Part shown: piece after piece, positions 41,250-49,611 of the stretch
Position numbering within the stretch: position 1 is the stretch's first letter
Layout: each line of letters begins with the position of its first letter
Assembly: GCF_025567465.1 (NCBI RefSeq)
Contig: NZ_JAOQKI010000006.1
Location: 99,334 to 163,333, forward strand
Reading direction: 5' to 3'
DNA length: 64,000 bases
DNA from: Roseburia_C amylophila
GTDB lineage: Bacteria; Bacillota; Clostridia; Lachnospirales; Lachnospiraceae
Made by a program: the position numbers and the translations under genes
Notes under the pieces: generated by a model
What the model saw: the letters and a program-made list of their open reading frames with translations, nothing else
Databases searched by the model: none
What the model was told of the DNA's origin: nothing

Positions 41250-42461
41250 TTATTTATCGTTTGCTGCTGCAACGCCTGGAAGCTCTTTACCCTCTAAGAA
41301 CTCTAAGGATGCTCCACCACCTGTTGAGATGTGGCTCATCTTGTCACCGAATCCAAGCTGGTTAACTGCTGCTGCAGAATCTCCACCACCGATAATGGTT
41401 GTTGCATCTGTATCAGCTAAAGCTTTTGCTACAGCGATAGTACCTGCTGCAAGAGTTGGGTTCTCGAAGACACCCATAGGTCCGTTCCAAACAACAGTCT
41501 TAGCAGTCTTAACAGCATCTGCGAAAAGTGTCTGTGTCTTAGGTCCGATATCACAGCCTTCTCTGTCTGCCGGCATCTTGTCTGCATCATAAGTTTCTAC
41601 TTCAACTGGAGCATCGATAGGATTTGGGAAATCTTTGATTGTTACAGCATCTACCGGAAGAAGAAGTTTCTTTCCAAGTTTCTCTGCCTTCGCCATCATT
41701 TCTTTACAATAATCGATCTTAGTATCATCTACTAAAGAGATTCCGATTTCATATCCTTTTGCTTTTAAGAATGTGTAAGCCATACCACCACCGATGATTA
41801 AGGTATCACATTTCTCAAGTAAGTTGTTGATTACATTTAATTTATCAGCAACTTTTGCACCACCAAGAATTGCAACGAATGGTCTTACCGGATTCTCTAC
41901 TGCATTTCCAAGGAAGTCGATTTCTTTCTGCATTAAGTATCCAACTACTGCAGTGTCAACTAACTGTGCAACACCTACGTTAGAACAATGTGCTCTGTGA
42001 GCTGTTCCGAATGCATCATTTACAAATACATCACAGATAGAAGCAAGGTCTTTAGAGAAAGCTTCTCCGTTCTTTGTCTCTTCTGGTCTGAAACGTGTAT
42101 TCTCAAGTAAGATAACATCGCCATCGTTCATAGCTGCTACTGCTGCTCTTACGTTCTCACCAACAACTTCAGGGTCAACAACGAATTTAACTTCCTGTCC
42201 TAATAACTCTGTAAGTCTTGCTGCTACTGGTGCAAGAGTTTTGGTCTGTTTGTCTTCTTCTGTTTTTACTTTTCCTAAATGGGAGCAAAGGATAACCTTT
42301 CCACCATCAGCGATTAATTTCTTGATTGTAGGAAGCGCTGCAACCAGACGGTTCTCGTCTGTAATCTTTCCTTCTTTTAATGGTACGTTGAAATCACATC
42401 TGCAAAGAACGCGAAGTCCTTTTACATTAATATCATCTATAGATTTTTTATTTAATGACAT
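41250..42461 (-). CDS. pgk: Phosphoglycerate kinase
   Basis: Makes ATP from 1,3-bisphosphoglycerate. 403 residues. VLCRCDFNVPLKEGKITDENR (shortened sense) is the N-terminal substrate site, CSHLGKVK and LLENTRFRPEE follow, and the C-terminal nucleotide site has VWNGPMGVFE and IIGGGDSAAAV. It starts 181 bp after gap, with a hairpin in the gap. Confidence 0.98.
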   Translation of the reverse strand: MSLNKKSIDDINVKGLRVLCRCDFNVPLKEGKITDENRLVAALPTIKKLIADGGKVILCSHLGKVKTEEDKQTKTLAPVAARLTELLGQEVKFVVDPEVVGENVRAAVAAMNDGDVILLENTRFRPEETKNGEAFSKDLASICDVFVNDAFGTAHRAHCSNVGVAQLVDTAVVGYLMQKEIDFLGNAVENPVRPFVAILGGAKVADKLNVINNLLEKCDTLIIGGGMAYTFLKAKGYEIGISLVDDTKIDYCKEMMAKAEKLGKKLLLPVDAVTIKDFPNPIDAPVEVETYDADKMPADREGCDIGPKTQTLFADAVKTAKTVVWNGPMGVFENPTLAAGTIAVAKALADTDATTIIGGGDSAAAVNQLGFGDKMSHISTGGGASLEFLEGKELPGVAAANDK

Positions 42462-42500
42462 ATTAAGTAGTCTCCTTTAAATTTTATTTCTAATAGCAAG

Positions 42501-42533
42501 AAAGAGCCCGGTCCTAAAAGACCGGACCCTTTT
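42501..42533 (-). terminator. Hairpin between gap and pgk
   Basis: On the minus strand AAAGGGTCCGGTC and GACCGGGCTCTTT pair over about 13 bp (with G-U) around TTTTAG, followed by CTTG. It is a weak terminator or processing hairpin that could set the gap:pgk ratio. Confidence 0.6.
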
Positions 42534-42601
42534 CCTGAGTCTTATCTGCACTCTGGCAGCCTGTCGCTTAAAAAAGTAGTCTACCGTGCAGTGATTGTTC
42601 G

Positions 42602-42635
42602 TTAAACTACGGGAAACACGCTTTGCGGGTTTCTC
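42602..42635. repeat. Small hairpin repeat, family R3, copy 2
   Basis: AAACTACGGGAAACACGCTT then TGCGGGTTTCTC; ends 8 bp from the gap stop codon. Near-identical to 31721-31752 in reverse and to 45201-45232. Confidence 0.75.
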
Positions 42636-42642
42636 TCGTAAA

Positions 42643-43659
42643 TTATGCTAACTCGCTGAAGTATTTGATTGTACGAACCATCTGAGATGTGTAGCTGTTC
42701 TCGTTATCATACCAAGAAACAACCTGTACTTCGTACAGATCATCAGATACCTGGTTAACCATGGTCTGTGTTGCATCGAACAGAGAACCGAATCTCATTC
42801 CAACGATATCAGAAGATACGATTTCGTCTTCATTGTATCCGAAGGACTCATTAGCTGCTGCTTTCATAGCTGCATTGATATCTTCTTTTGTAACGCCAGC
42901 TTTCTTAACAACTGCTGTTAAGATTGTTGTAGATCCTGTAGGGGTTGGAACACGCTGAGCAGATCCGATTAATTTTCCGTTCAGTTCTGGGATAACAAGT
43001 CCGATAGCTTTTGCTGCACCAGTGCTGTTTGGAACGATGTTAACTGCTGCCGCACGAGATCTTCTTAAATCACCTTTTCTCTGTGGTCCATCAAGAGTCA
43101 TCTGATCACCTGTGTAAGCATGGATTGTTACCATGATACCAGACTGGATTGGAGCATATTTATTTAATGCATCAGCCATAGGTGCTAAGCAGTTTGTTGT
43201 ACAAGAAGCTGCTGAAATGATTGTATCAGATGCTTTTAATGTCTCATGGTTTGTGTTGTATACGATTGTAGGAAGGTCATTACCTGCTGGAGCAGAAATA
43301 ACAACTTTACGAGCACCTGCATTGATGTGTGCCTGTGCTTTTTCTTTGCTTGTATAGAAACCTGAACACTCTAATACAACGTCAACTTTTAATTCACCCC
43401 ATGGGCAGTTGTTTGCATCTGGGAATGCATAGATTTTGATTTCTTTTCCACATACGATGATAGAATCATCTGTGCAGGATACTTCATCAGCATGCTCATA
43501 TTTACCCTGAGAAGAATCATATTTTAACAAGTGTGCTAACATTTTAGGGCTTGTTAAATCGTTGATTGCTACTACTTCGTATCCTTCAGCACCAAACATC
43601 TGTCTGAATGCCAGACGACCAATACGGCCGAATCCATTAATTGCTACTCTTACTGCCAT
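42643..43659 (-). CDS. gap: Glyceraldehyde-3-phosphate dehydrogenase
   Basis: NAD-dependent oxidation and phosphorylation of glyceraldehyde 3-phosphate. 338 residues. The Rossmann start is VAINGFGRIGRLAFRQ, the active Cys lies in SAASCTTNCLAP (about 155), His in TIHAYTGDQ and SWYDNE near the C-terminus. It leads gap-pgk-tpiA. The leader has a small TTGGG-TACAA-TCCCAA hairpin at about 43702-43717. Confidence 0.98.
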   Translation of the reverse strand: MAVRVAINGFGRIGRLAFRQMFGAEGYEVVAINDLTSPKMLAHLLKYDSSQGKYEHADEVSCTDDSIIVCGKEIKIYAFPDANNCPWGELKVDVVLECSGFYTSKEKAQAHINAGARKVVISAPAGNDLPTIVYNTNHETLKASDTIISAASCTTNCLAPMADALNKYAPIQSGIMVTIHAYTGDQMTLDGPQRKGDLRRSRAAAVNIVPNSTGAAKAIGLVIPELNGKLIGSAQRVPTPTGSTTILTAVVKKAGVTKEDINAAMKAAANESFGYNEDEIVSSDIVGMRFGSLFDATQTMVNQVSDDLYEVQVVSWYDNENSYTSQMVRTIKYFSELA

Positions 43660-43724
43660 TATTAATTCCTCCTAGAAATTTAATATAAAATATCTTTATT
43701 TGGGATTGTACCCAATCTGGTATT

Positions 43725-43753
43725 ATTCTAACCAATTTTTGTCGAAAGTTCAA
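43725..43753 (-). promoter_or_regulatory. Promoter of gap
   Basis: Minus-strand TTGAAC (43748-43753) and TAGAAT (43725-43730) with a 17-bp spacer, about 65 bp upstream of the start. Confidence 0.6.
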
Positions 43754-43853
43754 GTAGTTCCCATCACTTTGTTAATTTTTTCACTATTTTTATTTCTTCT
43801 TTCTCATTTTCAAACAAATGTTACAATAGCTTTTCCATTTTTCATACTGTCTT

Positions 43854-43882
43854 TTGACAGATTGTCAAATTTCTATTATAGT
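43854..43882 (+). promoter_or_regulatory. Strong plus-strand promoter upstream of element E2 and the PHP gene
   Basis: TTGACA (43854-43859) and TATAGT (43877-43882) with a 17-bp spacer. TTTGACA-GAT-TGTCAAA is an inverted repeat across the -35 box. Transcription would run through the 400-bp palindrome into the PHP gene, a leader of about 500 nt. Confidence 0.65.
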
Positions 43883-43960
43883 ATTCTGTGTATTATATAC
43901 AAAGATTTTACTATACTTGTGAAAATGTAACATTTTTCTTAGTAGAAATGTGTAAACACC

Positions 43961-44360
43961 GGGTAAGGTTTGTGCAATATGTAGGCGAAGGGAATGGGAA
44001 AGCTTCTTCCCGAAAACACTGGAACAGTTATGATGTGAGAATCCGCAGCACTTCACGGGCAGTATTTTTCTTGAAATTAGGCTGTCTTTCCGGCTGCTTT
44101 GACCATATACTGCTTTTGTCTGCCAGCAGCGGATACCACACTTTGTCTGAAGGGACTCTAAGAGTCCCTAACAGACGCTGTTCACGGTATCCGCACGCCG
44201 GCAGACAAAATGCAGTATACTGTCAAACATTGGAAAGACTGCTTATTATAAAAGAAAGAAAAATACTGCAGGTTGAAGTGCCGGCTTCTTACATACAAAC
44301 GTTCCGGTGCTTTTGGGAAGAAGCTTTCTCATCCAGTTCCCCACCTGCACAACCTTACCC
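43961..44360. repeat. Long imperfect palindrome, element E2
   Basis: Two arms of about 200 bp, around three quarters identical, meet at 44160 in AGGGACTC-TAA-GAGTCCCT. Matching blocks in both arms include GGGTAAGGTT, GAAAGCTTCTTCCC, GCAGTATTTTTCTT and TGTCTGCC. The block TGTCTTTCCGGCTGCTTTGA is shared with the elements at 5798-6046 and 60600-60938. It ends 17 bp before the ribosome binding site of the PHP gene. Frames inside it are not credible genes. Confidence 0.85.
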
Positions 44361-44389
44361 GCCATACACCCCACAGAAAGGAGTACACT

Positions 44390-45202
44390 ATGCTTTGGGA
44401 CACACATATGCACACTGCTTTTTCTACCGACAGTGAGGCCTCACCGGAATCCATGATTAAAGCCTCTATCGAACTGGGACTTGGCGGAATCTGCATTACC
44501 GACCATATGGATTATGATTATCCAAAAGAACATCCGGAGGATGAACCGGAATTTATCTTAGACACTCCGGTCTACTTCCCAACTATCCAGAAGCTGGGAC
44601 AGCAATACAAAGATAAAATAAAGGTGCTGACCGGCATTGAGCTTGGATTGCAGCCTCATCTTGCAGCGAAACATCAGGAACTGATAGGCCGATATGACTT
44701 TGATTTTGTCATCGGCTCTTCCCATGTAATCCACGGCAAAGACCCTTACTACTCCCGCTTTTTTGAAGGAAAAACCGAACAGCAGGCTTACCAGGAATAT
44801 TTTGAATCTATCCTGGAAAATCTTGCGGTATTTGATAATTTTGATGTATATGGACATATCGATTATGTGGTACGCTACGGTCCAAACCGGAACCTTGAAT
44901 ATTCTTATCAGAAATATGCCGATGTCATTGATGCGATTTTAGAAAAGCTCATTGATATGGGAAAAGGAATTGAAATCAATACCGGTGGTTTCAAATATGG
45001 TCTGGGACATCCGAATCCAACAGAAGATATTATAAAACGTTATCACGAACTAGGCGGTGAAATCATTACCATCGGTGCCGATGCCCACAAACCGGAGCAT
45101 GTTGCATTTGATTTTGCAAAAGTACCGGATATTTTAAAGGCCGCAGGCTTTCAGTATTTTACTGTATTCGAAAAGAGAAAACCGGCTTTTCTTCCGTTGT
45201 AA
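44390..45202 (+). CDS. PHP-domain phosphatase, histidinol-phosphatase type
   Basis: 270 residues. PHP metal ligands: DTHMHTAFSTD (5-15), ICITDHMDYD, EIGL-like GIELGL, SSHVIHGKDP, GHIDYVVRYG and GADAHKPEH near the C-terminus. These match HisK-type histidinol-phosphatase, but the domain also serves other phosphoesterases. The ATG at 44390 has AAAGGAG 6 bases upstream; upstream in-frame sequence is the palindrome at 43961-44360. It is flanked by two long palindromes, E2 before and E4 after. The his genes at 6.7-8.1 kb make a histidinol-phosphatase role plausible but unproven. Confidence 0.9.
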   Translation: MLWDTHMHTAFSTDSEASPESMIKASIELGLGGICITDHMDYDYPKEHPEDEPEFILDTPVYFPTIQKLGQQYKDKIKVLTGIELGLQPHLAAKHQELIGRYDFDFVIGSSHVIHGKDPYYSRFFEGKTEQQAYQEYFESILENLAVFDNFDVYGHIDYVVRYGPNRNLEYSYQKYADVIDAILEKLIDMGKGIEINTGGFKYGLGHPNPTEDIIKRYHELGGEIITIGADAHKPEHVAFDFAKVPDILKAAGFQYFTVFEKRKPAFLPL

Positions 45203-45232
45203 ACTATGGGAATCACGCTTTACGAATTTCTC
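45201..45232. repeat. Small hairpin repeat, family R3, copy 3
   Basis: AAACTATGGGAATCACGCTT then TACGAATTTCTC begins at the last bases of the PHP stop codon. It differs from the 42602 copy at a few places, with some paired changes (GCTTTGC to GCTTTAC loses one pair). Confidence 0.7.
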
Positions 45233-45271
45233 ATCTTATTGCGGTGTTCACCAAATCTGTATGCAGGCATG

Positions 45272-45541
45272 CAATTTTTCCTGTGTATGTAAAAGTAACG
45301 GCGCGGTTCGTCAACTACAGAGACAACATAAATACAGTAAAGGGCACTAAGAATTTCGATGAATATAGAATAAGTTCCGGCAACCGGTGCAAATTCACAT
45401 CCATGTTCATATGCACCTCGCTGACACATCCCTGTGCCAGCGTTGCCTGATATTATCTGAAATTCCAAGTGCCCCTAACTGTACTTATCATGTCTCCTAA
45501 GTTGACAAACCACGCCGCCTTTTTCTATCATAAGAAAATTG
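45272..45541. repeat. Long palindrome with three-way-junction core, element E4
   Basis: Arms from CAATTTTTCC to AAAATTG. The block GGTTCGTCAACTACAGAGAC on the left matches GGTTTGTCAACTTAGGAGAC on the reverse right arm. P1: AGGGCACT..GAATTTC with GAAATTC..AGTGCCCCT. Core: P2 GGCAAC/GTTGCC, P3 GGTGCA/TGCACC with loop AATTCACATCCATGTTCA, P4 GCTGACACA/TGTGCCAGC with loop TCCC (GGGA on the minus strand). Same architecture as 60600-60938. It lies between the convergent PHP and HAD genes. Confidence 0.85.
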
Positions 45542-45556
45542 TTTTTACTTCAAATC

Positions 45557-46369
45557 CTACCCCAGCAGATGCAGCCGTTCGAATGCATGATACAGTCCGT
45601 CTTCATCAATCTTATCTGTAACCATATCCGCATACTGTTTTACTGCCGGAATCGCATTTCCCATTGCCACTCCTGTTCCTGCAAATTGCAGCATTTCCAC
45701 ATCATTTGGTCCATCACCAAAAGCAATGGTATCTTCCCTGCCTATCTTTAACTCATCCATAAGCCGCTGCATTCCGGTTGCCTTGTTGACTCCCATCTTC
45801 GTCATTTCACCGGACATCTGACGATCCTTGCCAAAGCTTGCTCCGGTTATCTTGATATAATTTCCGACTTCCTTCTGCATCACATCCACCGGAATATCGG
45901 CATCAAAATACATTCCACTTTCAAGAGCCGGCATCTGTTCCGGATGTTCAACAAGCGTCATCCCGTTTAGAGCACCGTCAATATCAAGTCCAAGCCGCAT
46001 ACAGCGTTCTCTCATTTTCTTTGCATTCTCTTCATCCACATAACGTCCGTTGATTCCCTGCAGCATAAAGCATGCACCGTGCTCCTTCAGCACCTCTACC
46101 ATATCCTGCACCTTATCATTTGCCAGAACGCTATGGTAAATCACCTTATCATTTGCAGACACATAAGCACCTGCCGAAGCCACAATGGCATCAAATCCAA
46201 ATTCTAAAAGCCATGGATACACATTCGTTACAGTTCTTCCGGTACATAACGAAATCAGATGTCCCCGCTTTCTGGCAATGCTTAATGCTTCCCTGGCAGA
46301 TTCCGGCATGTGCATGGTGAAATCCACCAGAGTTCCGTCTACATCCAAAAAAATCAGTTTACGGCTCAT
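45557..46369 (-). CDS. HAD-superfamily (Cof-type) phosphatase
   Basis: 270 residues. Motif I is LIFLDVDGTLVDF (catalytic Asp pair, about 8-10), motif II Ser/Thr in SLCTGRT, motif III Lys and motif IV FGDGPNDVEML (about 217-227), with a C2-type cap between, as in Cof/YkrA sugar-phosphate phosphatases. Its start overlaps the last base of ptsI (TAATG arrangement), so it is translationally coupled to the PTS operon and probably dephosphorylates sugar phosphates. Substrate not determinable. Confidence 0.93.
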   Translation of the reverse strand: MSRKLIFLDVDGTLVDFTMHMPESAREALSIARKRGHLISLCTGRTVTNVYPWLLEFGFDAIVASAGAYVSANDKVIYHSVLANDKVQDMVEVLKEHGACFMLQGINGRYVDEENAKKMRERCMRLGLDIDGALNGMTLVEHPEQMPALESGMYFDADIPVDVMQKEVGNYIKITGASFGKDRQMSGEMTKMGVNKATGMQRLMDELKIGREDTIAFGDGPNDVEMLQFAGTGVAMGNAIPAVKQYADMVTDKIDEDGLYHAFERLHLLG

Positions 46370-47982
46370 TATTCTGCATCCCGAATCGCTTTTCGAACCG
46401 GAAGAACACAGCCAGGAGAAACAGATAATTCATCTACCCCCATCTCTAAGAAACGCTGGGTCAGAGTTGTATCTGCCCCAAGTTCTCCACATATTCCTGC
46501 CCAGATGCCTGCCTTGTGTGCATTTTCCACGGTCATCTGAATCAGCCGGAGCACTGCTTCATGATGCGGATTATAGAAGCTGTCAAGCTTCGCATTCTGA
46601 CGGTCAATTGCCAGTGTATACTGGGTCAGGTCGTTGGTTCCGATACTGAAGAAATCAACCTCTTTTGCCAGTTCATCACTCATTACTGCTGCTGCAGGAG
46701 TTTCAATCATGATACCCTGCTCCACATTTCCAAAAGGAATCCCTTCCTTTGTAAGTTCTTCTTTCACTTCTTCTGAAATTGCTTTAATCTTACGCACTTC
46801 ATCTACCGAAATAATCATCGGATACATAATTGCAATATTTCCGTAATTGCTTGCGCGGAATAAAGCACGAAGCTGGGTCTTAAAAATTTCCGGCTGGGTC
46901 AGGCATATCCGGATGGCACGATATCCCATTGCCGGATTATCTTCTTTGTCGAGGTTAAAGTAGTCCACCTGCTTATCGGCTCCGATATCCAGGGTTCGGA
47001 TAATAACCTTCTTTCCTGCCATGGTCTCTGCGACCTGCTTATAAGCCACAAACTGTTCTTCTTCTGTTGGGAAGGTATCTTTTTCAAGATAAAGAAATTC
47101 ACTACGGAAAAGTCCGATTCCACCGGCATCATTTTTAAGTACTGCCGCTAAGTCAGAGACATTTCCGATGTTGGCATAAAGATTGATTTTCTGACCACTC
47201 TTTGTCACATTTTCTTTTCCCTTTAAAGTCAGCAGTAATTCCTTCTGCTTTGCATCCTCTTCTGCTTTTTTCTTATATTCTGCCAAAGCTGCTTCATCCG
47301 GTTCAATGATAAGAGTTCCGGTATAGCCATCCACAATTGCCTGTTTTCCGTTCCACTCTTCCTTGATTTCCACACCAATCAGTGCCGGGATGCCCATAGT
47401 TCTTGCTAAAATTGCAGTATGTGAATTCGTAGAGCCCAGCTGTGTTACAAATGCCAGCAGCTTACTTTTATCCATCTGTACGGTTTCACTCGGAGCTAAA
47501 TCCTTTGCTACGATAATAACCGGCTCATCTCCAAGGTCGCTTCCCATATCATTTCCACATAATACATTGATGACACGCTCAGAAATATCCTTCATATCAA
47601 TGGAACGGGCTTTGAAATACTCGTCATCCATATTTGCAAATACTTCTGCAAAGTTATCTCCGGTAACACCTACCGCATACTCTGCATTTACGCTCTGGCT
47701 CTCAATAAGATTGTGAACGGAATCATTATAATCTCCATCCTCTAACATCATGGCATGCACATCAAAAATCTGTGCATTTACTTCACCCACTTCTTTTAAT
47801 GCTTTCTTGTAAAGCTTGTGGAGCTGTTCAATTGCAGTCTGCTTTGCTGCTTCATAGCGGGCAATCTCTGCTGCCGGGTCTTCTATTCTCTTTCTTACCA
47901 CCTGATTTTCAGCTTTTACAAGGAGTTTTACCTTTCCAATTGCAATACCGCTGAATACCTTTTTTCCATTAAACTTTTCCAT
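46369..47982 (-). CDS. ptsI: PTS enzyme I (phosphoenolpyruvate-protein phosphotransferase)
   Basis: Transfers phosphate from PEP to HPr. 537 residues, slightly shorter than many EI proteins. Phospho-His188 in LGSTNSHTAILAR, PEP-binding GIGLFRSEFLYLE, the signature DFFSIGTNDLTQYTLAIDR, and the catalytic Cys in ICGELGAD. The ATG at 47982 is chosen since it begins MEKFNGKKVFSGIAIGKV, the family N-terminus. ptsH is absent from the window; this copy is joined to the beta-glucoside operon rather than to ptsH. Confidence 0.96.
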   Translation of the reverse strand: MEKFNGKKVFSGIAIGKVKLLVKAENQVVRKRIEDPAAEIARYEAAKQTAIEQLHKLYKKALKEVGEVNAQIFDVHAMMLEDGDYNDSVHNLIESQSVNAEYAVGVTGDNFAEVFANMDDEYFKARSIDMKDISERVINVLCGNDMGSDLGDEPVIIVAKDLAPSETVQMDKSKLLAFVTQLGSTNSHTAILARTMGIPALIGVEIKEEWNGKQAIVDGYTGTLIIEPDEAALAEYKKKAEEDAKQKELLLTLKGKENVTKSGQKINLYANIGNVSDLAAVLKNDAGGIGLFRSEFLYLEKDTFPTEEEQFVAYKQVAETMAGKKVIIRTLDIGADKQVDYFNLDKEDNPAMGYRAIRICLTQPEIFKTQLRALFRASNYGNIAIMYPMIISVDEVRKIKAISEEVKEELTKEGIPFGNVEQGIMIETPAAAVMSDELAKEVDFFSIGTNDLTQYTLAIDRQNAKLDSFYNPHHEAVLRLIQMTVENAHKAGIWAGICGELGADTTLTQRFLEMGVDELSVSPGCVLPVRKAIRDAE

Positions 47983-48001
47983 AGTCCATACCTTCTTTCT
48001 T

Positions 48002-49438
48002 TTATAAGTTTTCTCCATTTGAAGCAATTACTTCTTTATACCAGTCGAAGGATTTTTTCTTTCTTCTTGCAAGAGTTCCGGTTCCATCATCATATTTTTC
48101 TACATAGATGAAGCCATATCTCTTTGCCATTTCTCCGGTGGATGCACTTACTAAATCAATGCAGCCCCATGGTGTATATCCCATCAGGTCAACGCCATCT
48201 TTTACCGCTTCTTTCATCTCTTTGATATGATCCCGCAGATAGTCGATACGGTAATCATCCTGAATGCTTCCATCTTCTTCTAATTTGTCATAAGCGCCAA
48301 GGCCATTTTCTACTACCATAACCGGAATCTGATAACGGTCATAAATTTCATTTAAGGAATAATGTAAGCCCTGTGGGTCAATCTGCCAGCCCCAGTCACT
48401 TGCCTTAAGATATGGATTCTTAAGACCGGCAATCAGGTTTCCATCCGTCTGCTCGCCATTTGGATCTTTTGATACACAACTGCTCATATAATAGCTGAGG
48501 GTATAGAAATCCACACAGCCTTCCCGCAGAATTTCTTCATCGCCCGGTTCCATTTTAACATGAATATTATTTTCTTCAAAATACCGCTCCATATACGCCG
48601 GATATTCTCCTCTTACCTGCACATCGGAACAGAACCAGTTCATAATCCGCATTTCCTTCTGTGTTGCTAATACATCCTCCGGATTGCAGGTAAATGGATA
48701 CTTGGTCATAAAGACATTCATATCACCGATAAGATATTCCGGATATTTTTCATGTGCTAATTTTACTGCTTTTGCGCTGGCAACAAACTGATGATGCAAT
48801 GCCTGGAAACGAACCTTCGGGTCATCCGGAATCTCTGTAATTTTTCCCTCATAGCCTTTTACAGTTCCAAGGGAAAGCAGGTTGCCAAGCGGTGTGGTTC
48901 CGCCATTGATTTCATTGAAGGTCAGCCAGTATTTTACTTTGCCCTGATATCTTTCGAAAATTGCCTTGCAGTAATTTAAAAAATAATCAATACATTCTCT
49001 GGCTTCCCAGCCATTGTATTTTTCAATCAGTGCATATGGCATTTCATAATGGGAAATGGTTACCAGCGGCTCAATGCCATATTTTAAACACTCATCAAAT
49101 ACTTTATCGTAGAATGCCAGTCCTGCTTCGTTTGGTTCATTCTCCATTCCGGTCGGAAAAATTCTTGTCCATGCAATGGATAAACGGAATACTTTAAATC
49201 CCATTTCTGCAAATAATGCAATATCCTCTTTGTAATGATGATAGAAATCAATTGCTTCGTGGCTCGGATAGAGATATTCCGGATGAATGGTTCTTGTTAC
49301 CTTTTTCGGCTCGGTATGGGAACCATTCGTACACATATCAGAAACAGATGCTCCTTTTCCATCTACATCCCATGCTCCCTCAAACTGATTGGCCGCGGTT
49401 GCACCGCCCCAGAGAAAATCTTTACGAAATGTCTTCAT
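48002..49438 (-). CDS. 6-phospho-beta-glucosidase (GH1)
   Basis: Hydrolyses phosphorylated beta-glucosides brought in by the PTS. 478 residues. The acid-base Glu176 lies in WLTFNEINGG and the nucleophile Glu377 in VMVVENGLGAYD. The N-terminus FLWGGATAANQFEGAWDVDGKG (abbreviated sense) is the GH1 N-terminal signature. The phosphate site SER/Lys/Tyr region is near residues 430-440. It is downstream of bglP and upstream of ptsI in one operon. BglA/BglH/AscB cannot be separated by sequence alone. Confidence 0.96.
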   Translation of the reverse strand: MKTFRKDFLWGGATAANQFEGAWDVDGKGASVSDMCTNGSHTEPKKVTRTIHPEYLYPSHEAIDFYHHYKEDIALFAEMGFKVFRLSIAWTRIFPTGMENEPNEAGLAFYDKVFDECLKYGIEPLVTISHYEMPYALIEKYNGWEARECIDYFLNYCKAIFERYQGKVKYWLTFNEINGGTTPLGNLLSLGTVKGYEGKITEIPDDPKVRFQALHHQFVASAKAVKLAHEKYPEYLIGDMNVFMTKYPFTCNPEDVLATQKEMRIMNWFCSDVQVRGEYPAYMERYFEENNIHVKMEPGDEEILREGCVDFYTLSYYMSSCVSKDPNGEQTDGNLIAGLKNPYLKASDWGWQIDPQGLHYSLNEIYDRYQIPVMVVENGLGAYDKLEEDGSIQDDYRIDYLRDHIKEMKEAVKDGVDLMGYTPWGCIDLVSASTGEMAKRYGFIYVEKYDDGTGTLARRKKKSFDWYKEVIASNGENL

Positions 49439-49611
49439 TGCTTTTTCCTCCTGCTTCTTATTATTTTTATTTTTGAAAATTTATAATTTCTGTTTTTATA
49501 TTTTTCTTTTCTCATTCTGCCCTGCAATAAGGCTTCTGATTTTGTTGGATAGAGCACGAGCCCTTTATCAGAGCCCGCACCCTTAGGTATAAAAAACTAT
49601 GGAAAACTAAT

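Noticed and set aside
44273..44389. N-terminal extension of the PHP phosphatase
   Set aside because: It translates the right arm of palindrome E2; the ATG at 44390 has AAAGGAG.
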